This document shows positions 1 to 13,500 of a stretch of 64,000 nucleotides of DNA, in pieces; positions within the stretch are counted from its first letter, which is position 1; the number at the start of each line of letters is the position of its first letter. The notes under the pieces were generated by a model. That model was given only the letters and a program-made list of their open reading frames with translations, was not told where the DNA came from and made no database searches. The stretch comes from Pisaster brevispinus (Eukaryota; Echinodermata; Asteroidea; Forcipulatida; Asteriidae): positions 12,504,647 to 12,568,646 of the forward strand of contig JAMKCF010000006.1 of NCBI GenBank assembly GCA_023634235.1. The letters run 5' to 3'. The position numbers and the translations under genes are program-made.

Positions 1-1009
1 ACGGCTGGATCTCTGCTACGTTGTGCGTTGAAGTGTATGACGTCCTTAGCAACACCCTTAGCAACAGTTGTAACTATAGCTGCAGCCGCCGATTCGGTTG
101 CGGCCTAACAGTTTCCACGAAAAAAAAAGGCCCCAGTCTGTTTTTGTTTTGTGGTTGTTGTTGGGTTTTTTTTCCCAGTGCAGTTTAAATGAAGATGAAT
201 GTAGATTATAAACTAAGATGGCTGCAACCTATCAGTGGTGCATACCCACGTACACTGCCATCCGCACCCAAACGCCATATATCTGAAAAGGTCTTTAAGG
301 GACATACATGTACGGTTTATGATGATAGCTCTACAGCATGATATGGACAACGCTGCCTTGTGTACACAGCTGAGATATACCTTATGGCCAGCAATTGCTT
401 GCCACTCCGTCCCAATGTAAATACCTACATGTATATAACCTGAATTGCCATCTCCTGACTGACGGAGGAACTGCCACTGTGTTGTGCTGCTCCACCCTCG
501 TCTAAACTCAGCCCATGACTCACATGTTGTCCCTGATATGAAGTTACATTGGCAGGGAAATAACCACAGTATTTTACTGCCTTTTCCCGTTGGCTTAATG
601 TTTGAGGAACGGTATTGGGTTACCCCCTGTTGCTATGCACAACCGATACTCACGGTGGCTTTTTACTGCACTGTTACTGGGGCAGATGCAGTAGGGAAAT
701 ATTTGGGGGAAATTGTACCTTTGATGATTGAAGCATGGAAATTCGGCACACACTCAGTGTATGTCATGTGAAATATATTTGGCCATATGGCCATAGCACG
801 TTTGAATTTGTTAGAATAACAAGAATTTGTTTTGTTTTTCAAAATGGCTGCAATTGCTTGTTATTCTAGTGACAATTCTTTCAAAATTTAGATCTGTGAT
901 TGCCGTATAGCCAAATAGTTTGTCTTGTGTCAGTTTTTGTGGGGGGTTTTTCCCTCTTTTTTTTGTTAAATACATTTTGTTGTTATGTTTTGGTTTTTCT
1001 CCATAAACA
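1..1009. other. No gene recognised
   Basis: I see no convincing exon, RNA gene or complete mobile element here. The stretch at about 60-112 (words like GCTGCAGCCGCC and TTGCGGCCTAA) resembles one end of the GGCCGTGTCCGA foldback family found at 38562-38694. It may be the 5' flank or an early intron of the CTDSPL2 gene downstream. Confidence 0.4.
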
Positions 1010-1297
1010 TTGATTAATTACCTTAAAGGTGACAGCACTTCATGCAGAGATGATTCTAAGAGTGCTTTACTTTCACAACTTACTAACAATATTGAGCAAC
1101 ATTTTAATAATAACAAATTGTTGTCACCTTATTTCTCAAATTCCCCTCCTAACATTGAACACACATGTACCCCATGCATGCAATTGAGTTCACTTGAACA
1201 TTCTGAAGAAAATTTATCTAAAAATGTTGTGCCCCTCCGGTTTTCTTGTATCCATTTATTCTTGTTTTGTGCTTGTAGAAAAAGGGTGAAAAATTGA
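1010..1297 (+). other. Open frame of unknown status
   Basis: A 95-codon frame, rich in Ser, Asn and Leu, follows an AAAG that could act as a 3' splice site near 1028. The composition is more protein-like than that of neighbouring frames (for example LSQLTNNIEQHF and LLSPYFSNSPPNIEH). I recognise no family, and there is no clear donor site. It could be an exon of an upstream gene, a fossil transposon ORF or chance. Confidence 0.15.
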
Positions 1298-1378
1298 AGC
1301 ACATGTTATCGGTCAGTTTTAGCAAGTTTGCAACCAGGTCCATCTTATTAGAATCCGGAAATCCATTTTTTGTTAACC

Positions 1379-1749
1379 CCCCCCCCCCCCAAAAAAAAAA
1401 AAATACATATATATATATATAAAGTCATGAACCACAAGGGAAACTGACTGGGAAATTTATTCTTTGTTCGGGGTGCCAGTCAGAAGCCATACAACCGTTA
1501 ACTGCCGTGTAGCCAGGGATCACACCCACGTTTACGATTCAACCTGGGAAGCGGCAGCCACGGGATCACCTTAAGGGGATGCGACTTTTTAATATTAAAT
1601 ATAAAGTCATGAACCACAAGGGATATTGACTAATAGGGAGACCGCCAACATAGGGTTGGATAGCTCAGTTGGTAGAGCGCCGATACGTTAATCCGGAGGT
1701 AGTTGGTTCAAGTCCCGCTCCAGTCAATTTTTCTTTGTTCAAACCCAAA

Positions 1750-1780
<31 letters not shown>

Positions 1781-1840
1781 ATAATAATAAAATAATTTAT
1801 TAAATAAATAAATAAATAAATATATATATATTTTTTTTTA
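1379..1840 (+). mobile_element. tRNA-Asn-like foldback element with low-complexity flanks
   Basis: A C/A homopolymer run and an AT microsatellite (1379-1420) precede an element whose end reads TCATGAACCACAAGGGAAAC. The same end recurs in part at about 1606. The element carries a tRNA-like cassette (see 1654-1726) followed by CAATTTTTCTTTGTTCAA, and then AT and AATA microsatellites at 1755-1830. The family recurs at 29026-29225 and 31936-32262. Confidence 0.55.
1654..1726 (+). other. tRNA-like sequence (Asn GTT type), repeat copy
   Basis: A box A-like TAGCTCAGTTGGTAGAGCG and a box B-like GGTTCAAGTCC are both present. The putative acceptor strands GGTTGGA and TCCAGTC pair along all seven positions with G-U allowed. 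The anticodon region would present GTT (Asn) in other copies. Related copies lie at 7897, 29140 and 32111. Repeated context and imperfect arms point to a mobile-element cassette rather than a working tRNA gene. Confidence 0.55.
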
Positions 1841-4500
1841 AATTAAGACCATTAAAAAACTTGAAAATAAAACCAAATAGAATGCCCCAAAGTGCAGATT
1901 AGCGCTTTAAAAAAACAAAAGTTAATGTAGGTTAGTAGGCTTCGAGTTCGCAAGTTTTCGTCCTTGCAAGCTTTCGCGCTTTGCACTCACAGTTCAGTTT
2001 GGTTTTTTTCAACAGCCTATCACATCCCTGTAGAATACAGATTAAGGCAGCATCTTAGCGTGTTTGATTTTGACATTGTTAATTTTATTTATGGTCCGTG
2101 GTTGATAAATCCCAATCGTCGCTGGTGTCTTCATTACCTGTTAAGATCTCGAGGCAGTTAATAAGTGCCTTCCATGAGACAGGATGGGAGCACGGGGGTC
2201 AGAGTTAGGGACCAGCCACAAAATATGGGATTATATTGTCCTGTCCATGGGGGAACCGTGGAATTAAGCACTTCCGCTTTGTGCTTAGGGATTTCCACAC
2301 ATTTGGAGGAGGTGGGGTGGTTGAAAATTAGTTCTCTTTCATTTCTGTTTTTGGGGGTTTTGGAGGAGTACATTTATTAAAATCCTCTAAAGCTTTCAAG
2401 AATTCCATTATTAAGAATTAGAAATCTCACTCAGAGGCTGGGCATGCCTAGGGTTTAAGCGTTAACTAACATACGGCTGTTTCGTGTTTGGTAAATACTA
2501 AATGAGTTCATGTAGAAGTGATGCTAGATTATTGCTAATGTTTCACATTTCTTCAAACTAAAATAAAGAAAGAAAACATGTTGGGGGCACTTAAAATCCA
2601 TGAGCCATTTTTCAGCGGCATCTAAAATGTTGAAGGGTATACTTTTGAGGGTATAGTCTTCAAGCACCCTTGTACTTTCCAGAGCAAGAAATTAGCAGGG
2701 AACCAGTCACAGAGCGTTAATATGAGGTGATATTTTGGCTGGTAACCAATTTTTGGTAAGCAGGATTTTTCTGTGCCGAGCTAATGGGAATGTGTGCTGA
2801 TAGGAGCTTTAGGATATTTGTCAGTTTTGCTGCACTTGAATGCACAAATTCACTCATTGTTGTTATGTACATGCACACACACATGTTTAAACACCTGCAA
2901 TCGGGGATCTCCTATTGTACCTCTTTTGTTTGTACTTAAACTTTTTGGCAACAGCTCCCCATGATTTGTACACACTTTCCAACTGGGGACCTTTCCCAAA
3001 CCGGAACCCTATTGTCTTCTTTTGTTACAGGTTCCTGGTTTGAATGTGTATACATGTACCTACCCACACATGCATAACATCACTTGGTATTTGATTAGAA
3101 GTGCCTGTACATGAGCTGGAAATGAAACACCAACCAAGGTTTTCAAGAGAGGCGTCCATGATCATTTATCATCTGTCAAACTTGACTGTGTCAGAGAGAA
3201 AGTCAAAGTCATAGATCTATCAGACATGATTAATAGAGCAATGTGAATTGCTGCTTTTGACGATATTGCTGACTTTCTGTAATTGTTCTGGTGCAGTAGG
3301 CAGAAAGCTTGACACTTTAAAAAAAAATTGTTTAAGGATTATGTTTAAGCTCTTTAAAGCATGGAATCACACCTCGCTGATCCAGCAGTTAGCTGGGAAT
3401 ATGGCTCGTGACTGACTGACGTTTGACGCTGCCTCGTTAACAAGTATCCGTGGATACTGAGGAAAAAGTGTTGGGTAATTTAATCCGGTCAGATATTAGA
3501 ACACAAATCTGATGACAAGTAGAAAGCACAGTGCTGAAAATGGAGTGTGACCTTCAACAAGTGTGTTGGTATGGGGAAATCATGAAGGAAACTAATTCAG
3601 GAAAAAAGTGTGAAATTTTTTGCAAAGTGTTGCAGTCAAATCCATCATCAATGATATATATTTTTTTTTATGGCTGCAATTTAGCTGCTCACTTTGTTTT
3701 CAAACCGCAGAGGAGCGAAAAAGCAACCTGTGTTTTTTTTAATTTATTCTACTTTGCATTTTTTTCAAAGTATCACTGTTGTATAATTTGAGGCGGCAAA
3801 CGCTGCAGAGATTATCATCTCCCGTGTATCATTTGCACTGTCACTATTTGCTTTCCACTTTTCTTTTATTATTTGCCATTTCACTGTTCTGTTATTTGCT
3901 CTCCATTATATTTATTTTCTTCTTGATTCCCTCTCATGGTTGAACAAAAAGTTTATGTACACTAATTGCAATTAGTTTAAAGGCTGGATTTCTTGTTCCT
4001 AATTAATTGACTTTTATTTAAAGGAGCTTGTATTGAACAGTGTGAGGTTCAATTAGAGGCACTTATTCTAATGGATAACCACCGTCGACACCTTTTCGTC
4101 TTGGAAACTTTGTAGTATTTGTGAAAGTGTTTAAGCCCTCCTACTATTGGTGTGTTTCGAGCGACAACCAACCCATACCTCACTGTGCCACGACAGTGGC
4201 ATTTTGAGGCACACACATGCTGATGTAGAGAGTAGAGCCATAGCCCAAAGTGTTTCAATGAGAGTGGTAAACTGGAGAAGCCACCAGGTGCAATCCAATG
4301 GAATTTGGGCCACTGTTGGAAAAGAAGGTTTGCAGTGGCAATATGTGGCACTGATCGACCACACATACTAGGAAAGTGTGGCATGGGTTACCTCAGTGTT
4401 GTGTGCATAGCACATGGGAGATTTTGAGGCATCTTAGAGTATGTGCCTGTAGGAGAGGTAGTAGAAATTTTCAAAACTTTTATTTATTTTTTGTTCTCAG
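1841..4500. other. No gene recognised; probable CTDSPL2 intron
   Basis: No exon matching the missing N-terminus of CTDSPL2 could be found here. The stretch is AT-rich single-copy-looking DNA and probably lies in an intron, because the first visible exon at 4501 starts with a splice acceptor (TTTTTGTTCTCAG) rather than a start codon. Confidence 0.4.
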
Positions 4501-7500
4501 AAGTCGGACATCGCATGTAAGAGGAAGCGAGATGCGTCAGAAGATAATACCTTCATCTCCTCGACACCAATGTCCAAACCCAAGAGGACCAAGACAGAAC
4601 CCACTATGGTAGTTGATGAATGTAATAACAACACAAGTGAGTACAGTCAACACCCAGTAGCTAAGCACAACAAACGGTTACCAGCCTAACGGTTACCATG
4701 TCACCTGTACAATTTGTGACTGGTATCCTGCTCATTTCGGCTAAGCAGGAAATTGTTAACATTACAAGTGAGTCCAGTCAATAACCGGCCCAATTTCATA
4801 AAGCTGCTTAAGCACAGCAAAGTTATGCTGACCAGAATAAAGTTACCAGCCAAAATACCATGTCACAAGTATGTACCATTTATGACTGGTACTCTGCCTG
4901 TTTCTGCTAAGCAGAAAATCTTTAAGCATAGAGCTGCTTATAGAGCTGCGGGTGAGAATGGTTAGCCTCCCAAATTATTATTATTAATTAATGTGTAATG
5001 TTTACCTCAGGTGCAAAATAAAAATAGCACCTTGTTTAAAGTTAACTTCATAACCTACATGAAGCAGTGTCTTATTTACAGATGATAGTATATTTGTGCC
5101 AAAGTAACTGACAATAGAGGTGCACAGACCAAATGTTACAATACGCGAGTTGGTTGTCTTTATCAAGCTCGGAAGTTCTGACCTGATGCTACATTCTACC
5201 TGTATAAGCCAACTATACATCCCCTAATGGAGTACTGTTGTCACTTTTGGGCCGGCGCTTCTGCCTGTCATTTATCTTTATTAGATAGAGTGCAGAAGCG
5301 TATTGTTAATCTTGTTGGTTAAGGGTTTGGAATAATGCTACAACCTCTTTCCACCGTAGGTCTGTAGCCAGCCTCTGTCTTTTCTACAGATATTGTCATG
5401 GTAAATGTGCCACTAGTGTGTGCGACCTGGTTCCTCCTATATTAGGGTGTTTGAGGGTAAAGCCAGGCTTTCTGCTTGTTCTCACCCATACACTCTAGCT
5501 TCGCTGAGATGTGGAACAAAGAGCTGTTCCAATCCCAACGGCTTTACTCCACGTTCTGCATCTCTTTGAAACTCCTTGCCTGGTGCATGTTTCCCTCCAT
5601 CCTGTAATCTATACTGTTTTAAGAGGAATATCAATTCCTACCTTCAGCTATCCTAAGTTATTTTCATCTTAATGTCTTCTTCTTGTTGCCCCTTACCAAG
5701 AGTGGCTTTTACAGCGCTTAGAGACTTAAATATATATTTTTTTATTATGCGCTATATATAAAAACTGTTTATTATTATTATTATTTTAACCTTGTTTTGG
5801 TCAAACTTGATTTATAAATAAATAAATAAATACAAATTGAGAAAACTCAATGTGATTTGGTTAGCATTTCCAGTTTTGCATCTACATGTATGTTCTAAGC
5901 AATGCAATTGTTGCTATGGCAATTTAAAAATTCTATGGGTAAACAATTTAAATTTGTTTTAAGTAGAAGTATCGAGGATTGAAGATTTCCAGAAATATCT
6001 CTGAACTTTTACTTGCTGCTTTTGTAACCAGAATTGTCAAAAATATATTATGTAAAAAATACATTTGTTCTGTCTTTTTTAAGCATGAATTTTGTAATGG
6101 ACAGGGTGGGAAATGAAGATAAACGTTCTACAGGTTTTTGGGGTGTTTTTTTTTTCCTTTTATTTTTTACTGCCCCACAAAGAATCTTGTTCCCAGGATG
6201 TAGATATGAGTTAATGATAGACTGGCGGATGTAATGGGATTTTAGTAAATATCAAAAACGATATGTCAGAAAAGTGGCTGTCGAACATTTTTTTGTTGAA
6301 GATCGGACACACTGACTGCAACAGCTCATTTTCTATTTTATTTTTATCGGATTCTTTGTAGTACCGAAGAATGCGATGGCAGCCAAGTCTGTGACATCAA
6401 CGGATTTTGATAGTCCACCTCGGACCACACTACTTGGAACTCTCTTCAGTCCTGTCTACCAGTTTCTCTGCAATGGTGAGTCCATTTTTACTTTATAAAC
6501 AATTCGCGTCAGAAGTTGTTGTATATCTGCCAATTTTTTCTAAACAGGCCTACAGCAGAATTTTGTTTGTGTGTGCCCAGAACAGCAAGGGGGAAGGGAG
6601 CAGGTGACAAAAAAGTGTTGTTTTTCTTTGCTTTTTTAATTGCTTGCAAGCACTGCTTGGAAATGTTACTAATTTTGTTTCTCTCTTGTCATCCCCCACC
6701 CTATTCCCAACTTGGCCCATCCCTCTGAAAACCAGGCTTGACTGCTGAAAACAAGGAAAACCTGCCCAAAGTGGCAGAGAGGCTGGACATGGACTCGGTG
6801 CCCGCTGACTCCCTCTGCCAAGAGGCAGCCGTTCCGAACATCCCAGAGAACGATGTCATGACAACAAGCGCCGAGTTACCGCCTGGCTTAGCCTCGACAG
6901 CAGAGGGCAGCACACACACTGAAGAAGAGAAAGAGGAGGAGGAAGAAGAAGAGGACGTTGACGTTGAAGATGAGCACGATAAGATGATTACAGGTTGGAT
7001 GAATTCTTGATATGAGAGAGTTGACGTTTAAAGCAAATCAAAGCAGAAAAACCAGTCTCGACCCAAGAAGTGTCCCTGGCCATTTATAATTGCCCAATTT
7101 TCGAACTTTGTATTGACAGGTTTGATTTAATCAGCCCTATTTATAACATAACTGCATTGGTTGCAGCACACCATGTGACCATAAAATGACCTTTGTGAAA
7201 GCTCAAGTTGTGGTCAAAATAAAAATTGTGAAGTTTGCTTTGAACTTGCGTATGCTTTGACTGCAATCATTGTTTCTAAAGAAGATTGGATATTACTATG
7301 CCCCCTGGACAGGATGCCAGTCCATCACAGGTTACTCCCCAGCTCTTGAGTCCACCGCCCTAGACCATTCAGCCATGACACCTCATTGGGGTGTTGTTGG
7401 GGTTTTTTTTGGGTTTTTTTTGGGGGGGGGGTAATCAGTGAGGTAATCGGAATCGTCAATTGAATTTCTGATCCATTTTGTTGTTTCTTCAGATTCAAAT

Positions 7501-10500
7501 CATAATGAGGTGACGCAATGCTCCTTATCAGCCTGCAACACCTACGTGGAAGACGACTCACTAGATTCGGACTACTCACTTGAAGAATGGGAGACGTTTG
7601 ATCCGTGAGTATTATTGCCATGCCCACCAAGGGTGTGTTTACACACTCGTAACCGAAAACAGATTTCGTTTTATTGGAGGTGGGGGGTGGTGGGATAATT
7701 ATACCACAAAGAAATACTCGATCCAACTAAGATGAATGTGACAAATTCATGCCAGTTGTCACTCCAGAATTGGTAAGTAAATTCAAGTGTCAAAGTTTTG
7801 AGGGACAAAATACTTCAGCAGAGTTGTACTCATACACTTCACTTTTTAAAAATTTATTCACCTATTTGACAAAATAGGGAGGCCTCCAATGTTAATGCTA
7901 GATAGCTTAGTTGGTAGAGTGCCGGCATGTTAATCCGGAGGTCGCAGGTTGAATTTCGGCTCTAGTCAATTTTTGTTTATTCAACCCAAAATTATTTTTG
8001 CTGTAAGTACAAGTTTTTTTCTCTAGAGGATGAGAACGAAAAAACTGTTTTCCTCCACATGAACAGTAGTGCAGACAATTTTTTTCATATTAAAAACAAA
8101 ATTCCCTCATTGCATCTCGGAGTGTAATGGATTTACGACATTGCATGACCTTTTCTTCCCAGGTACCCATTCAATTAGAATTAAGTACTACGCTGAAGGT
8201 CACCAACCCTGTGTATTACCATCGATCTTCCCTTGTGCTTCCGTTTACAAAATAAACAACATCTTGAAGTCGGTCTTGCTCAATCTTGACTTTGAGTCTG
8301 TATAAAGAATTATGACACATTACTGTCTCGGATGTGAGCATTTCACTCTGTATCCTATCCGAGAAAAGTAGACTCCTGCCAAGAGAGCATACCCATGTAA
8401 ACACACAGTGCTCTTTGTCATCTCATAAATATTCATGAGGCGCAAACCCTGATTGGACAGGATAAACGAATTATGCAAGAAAAGGTGTTTGTCATAGGAT
8501 GCATATTTATGAGGAAAGGGTCTGATTGGATAGGGTAAAGTAAACATGCAAAGTGCTATTTGTCATCTCGTCCACCCACAAGGGGGAACGACCTCTGAAT
8601 GGATGGGATGGAGCAAATATATGACAAATGCAATTTGTCATCTCGTGCATATTTATGAGCACCAGCCCCCGATGGATGGATGAGGGAAACATGCACAGTC
8701 TATTTCCTGTTTTGCATCAGGATAGAAAATATGACCTACATTTTGCGGTTCTGGGTTTCTGGGGTTGACGGTTTTAGCAGTGTTCGAAAACCCAGTGTTA
8801 TTATTCATCACATGAAAACGGAAGTTACTCAATGGGGGTGCCTTATCATTTCAGTCTGTCCAATTATGTTGAATAATTGAGATATTGAACCTCTGCTATT
8901 CCTAAAATATCCCTGAGATTTAGTCAATTTCTTGAACGAGGAGGTGGGGAGTGAGGACTGGGCCTGGAGGTCTGTTCAGGAGGGCGATCTACAGACACAA
9001 GTCTCTGGATTTTTGTTTTGGTTTAGTTGATCTTTCAATACTATTGGCTTGGGTTTTGTTTTTAGGAGTGATTGAAAAGGAACATGCAAAAGTTTCAATG
9101 CTTTGAGACTGTATTTTAATCACATTCTCACAAGAACATTTTATGATAATATATGCTTCTTGACAGATGAGATAGATATTAATATAGTATGTTTCTCTCA
9201 ATGTTATCATTGCTGTTGTAAAATTTGTGTAGCACTAAGGGCAACAGTTACCTCATCCAGAGTTCATGGCCTCTTGAAATGATATCCAATTTTTAAATCT
9301 TTGCTGCCCCCTTCTGCTCAATGTGGAGACAGTCGGTTGGTTGGTTGGTTGTTTTGTTTCGTTTCTCAAAAAAACTATATCCAAACATTGGGCGTGTTGT
9401 GGCCAAGCAGATAAGAGTACCGGACTCAAGCTCTGGTGTTTCTGATCAGCAGAGTGGGGGTTCGAGTCCCGGTCGTGACACTTGTGTCTTTAAGCAAGAC
9501 ACATAACCATGATTGCTTCTTCCTTCGTATGGGACGTAAAGCCGTTGGTCCCGTATGTTGTGTAATGCACGTAAAAGAACCCAGTGCACTTATTGAAAAG
9601 AGAAGGGGTCCGCCCCGGTGTTTCTGGTTTGATTGGCAGCATATTGGGCCACAGCACCTTGTAAACCATTACATGGTGCTATGTAAAGGAGTAGGTCTCA
9701 TACTTCAACCGTAGCCCCAAAATACCTTGCAGGAAAATACTTAATGTTGAAGCACCTTGAGCAGCACTGAATGATGGATATGAGCGCTATATAAGAAGCC
9801 ACTATTAAAGATTTAGTCCTAGATTTACCAGGTCAACAAAGAGATGTGTGCGAGCGTGCTTCCCATTAAAACCAAGGACTTGAACAAAAAGGATCTAGGT
9901 TTATTGACAGAGCGAGGCATCCTTGCTTCACTTTCGCTAAACAAAGACAAAGTCCAAAACAATGGGAGAACATTGTATTTTGTTGGCAGTGGCATAACAT
10001 TTTTATATGATACACTACTGTGTGGATGACGAAAACCCTTCTATTTTGTTATTATGTTTTATTTATTATTTATTACTTCTTTTTTTCAAAGATATTATTT
10101 CATCAAGCAGCTGCCTCCTGTCTCTGAGGAGGTCTTGAATCGTCCGCCAGCCCTCCCTCTGAAAACAAGGAGAGTACCCGAATACTCACTGGTGCTGGAT
10201 CTGGTAAGTCCACATAGCAGAATTGCTAGAATATTGTCCTGTGTCCTTTGCTACGGAAACATAGCAAACAATTTTAACAATTGAGGTAAAAAGTTATGTT
10301 TAGGCCTGTGATTTGTCACGGTTTATTTACAGGTATCATTTCATCTTCAAACTTCCCTGAAAGACATTAGCATACAAATCAAGGGAAGAAAGATAAATCC
10401 CATTCGTGCACAAACCATTAAAATTTCCATTTTTGTACAAAAGAGTTCCTGGACATGTTTTCAAGGGAAATGCCCTTTTCCTTTGAGTGAAGAGCACGGC

Positions 10501-13500
10501 TATCATGGAAGTAAATATTTCCACTTGCAACACTTCTAGGGATGCCAAGGCCATGCTTCTTTTAAAGGAATGTGCCAATGTTTTGTTACAGTTTGCGAGG
10601 ATGAGAAATGTCTGACTTTTTATCTGATTTCAAACCTTTTTATATCTGCTTGGTGTTAAAATAGCTAGCTACTTTCTTCAGATGTAAAGGAATCCAGGGT
10701 TCTCATCAGGTTTTTTTCAAAACTGTGGGGCATTCTGGACTGAAATTGTTTGATGTTTGGCTGAAACACGCTAAATTGAAATAACATCTTCAGAATGTTT
10801 TCTACTTGGTGTCTACCTTGGTTTTAAAAGCTCTACTGTGCAATCTGGAGCATTCTTTATGGTTTTCTTTCGATTTTTTTTAGAATAGCCTTCTTTTCTT
10901 TTCTTTTTGCGTATCGGCCAAAATGTGCGCGTATCGGCGCGCGTATCGGCCCAATAGGCTAGCTTGTACATGGGGAGAACCCTGGAATCCTGCTCTTTGA
11001 TTTACTTCTCTAGTGCTGAGGACACTGTTCCTAAAAGCTCCTTGAAATCTGTAACTCCAGGGGCTACCAAAATGTTGAAACGCCAACATTTTAGCATACC
11101 TCCTAAAATTTGGATCCTACTTTCAGAATTTTTGTCAGTAGTGACTCTCATTCTGAAGGTTTGTTCCATTTTGAGCTAAGGACCGCTTATTTGGTTCAGT
11201 TTAGCTTTGTACAGACGAGGTGTTCTAAATCCTTGGTCAAATATTTGCAAAGGCTGTTTTTGTTTCTCTCTTTTCCTGTGTATTTTTTTCTCTCATTTTT
11301 AGCGTAATTTCATCTCAATGAACTGACAATCTGCAATGTTGTTTTAGGATGAAACAAGGGAGATAGACTAATTATAAAGACTAATTATTTACATAAAAAA
11401 CTGAATGAGCATGCAGTTTAAAAAAAATGTATTTAGTGCTTTTTTCCTTGTTTATCTATCAGACTAAAGCTCGGTTCATACTTCCTACGAATGCTTCGCG
11501 CGAAGTGAATTTGCCATCAAATTTGCTCTGTTTTCGCTGCGAATTGTTCGTTGCGAATTTGTGATGTCTAAATTGGCATCGCATTCACACTGCAGGAAGT
11601 ATGAACCAGGCTTAACACGGCCTATCTCTATCGTTGTTTTAGGATGAGACACTGGTACACTGCAGTCTTGCTGAGATGGAGAACTGCACCATGTCATTTC
11701 CAGTTGTCTTTCAAGACGTCACTTACCAGGTGAGGCGGTTGTAACACGGGTTACCAGTCTGAATGGAATAGAGCGAATCTAGCAAGTGTTTGACCATAAA
11801 GGTCCTTTGCAGATGGGCGCCACCAGAAAAGTCTGAGTCCTTAATTTTATGAGGCTAGATTTTCGGTCTGTCCTTGTGCTCCATTAGATTGCCCTACTTT
11901 CTGTTCATTGTCAAGTATCACGCCTGATTAATATTCCTTTTGTTTGTTTCCAGGGGGAAAAAATAATTGAATAAAAGGGGTTACTTGTGGAATTGTAAAA
12001 TATCTCATCTGAATCTTCAGTATTTGGCAATTCATACCGCATTTGGTGGCAGTTTATTTGGCAATTCATCAAAATTAAATTAAAATCACACACAAAAAGT
12101 TTAAATTTTGTCGATAAAATTCTTGCACAAATAAAAAATGTAAATATATAGTTTGACTGGACCACAAACAACAAGCCACACAATAACAGCAAATCACGAA
12201 AAAGACATTGCAAAATTCAACCGTGGAAACATTTCTCTCAAGTCCACATGCAGCACCTTGTTAACCCTTATAAAGTGCTGCATGAATGGGTCTCATAATT
12301 CATAAGCTTCAAAACTTGTCTTAAAAAGTGTTTCTCTTTGTTCAAGCGCCTTGAGCACCTTACTGGTGGATACGTGCCTAGATATAAGACTCCAATACTG
12401 TTAATTGTCCACACAGACAATTTCATCAAGCTCAAAAATGTAACCACATTATCAAAGGTGTACTAAGTTTTTGTTTTTATAACTGCTTCTGTTCAGGTGT
12501 ATGTTCGGACAAGACCCTTCTTTCATGAGTTTTTGGAGAGGATGTCTAAGCTGTATGAGATTATCCTGTTCACTGCCTCCAAGAAAGTCTACGCAGATAA
12601 ACTCTTGAATCTCCTCGATCCTAAGAAGAAACTGGTCAGGTGGGTTCACATTTCTTCTTGTGTTTCAACCATTAGAGACATCTGATTTTTCAGGATTTCA
12701 GAATTTTCTCAAAATTTCCTTGAGCCTTCAAATGTTCTTGAAAGAAGTGAAGCAGTCACCAAAGGGGTAAAGAAACAGCTGGTTTTGCACAGAGTCTGTA
12801 AACCTCCTGAATTGTAACATCTGAGAGGTTCTGGGTCTAGAATAAAAGAAACTCAGGCTTGCGAGCTGTTTTCAGGAATGTCCACATTGGTCAAATCTCA
12901 TCCCTGCTTTGTCATCACTCAAATTCTGCAAACTTCTTGTTTCTATCTCACGGAATCATGGTGACATGAGCATGGTTAAGTGGGAGCGAGACTTGTTCTA
13001 CGACATTCACATGATTTCTCAATTAAAATGGCCCGATGCATCAATTTTCTGCTTGATGTTGACGGTTCTGTCGCAGCTCAAACAAATTGCAGGTCGACCT
13101 GAGGGCGGCTTGAAACTACTGTTAATCAAAGACACATCTTCTTTTCTTGCAGGCATCGGCTGTTCAGAGAGCACTGCATCTGCGTTCAGGGAAACTACAT
13201 CAAAGATCTTAACATCCTAGGAAGGGACTTGACGAAGACGGTGATTATTGATAACTCACCCCAGGCATTCGGATATCAGGTAACCCGAGACAGTTCCCTC
13301 CATGACAAAAACTTCATTGAAATTGTGCTGTTTTCAATACATTATTCCTGTATTTCAGTTTTTGAAAATGTCATTTTGTTTTTTCTATTGTCATTTGTTG
13401 ACACCTTTGATTGTAAATCTGATTAAATTTTGATATTTGTCTGATAATTGTGTTGCTTATCCAAGTTGTTTTACTTGTGTATGGGTTGCTGCTTATGTCC

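Noticed and set aside
4049..4384. 111-codon minus-strand frame before CTDSPL2 exon at 4501
   Set aside because: No recognisable domain, overlaps other equally long frames, and lies in probable intron sequence.
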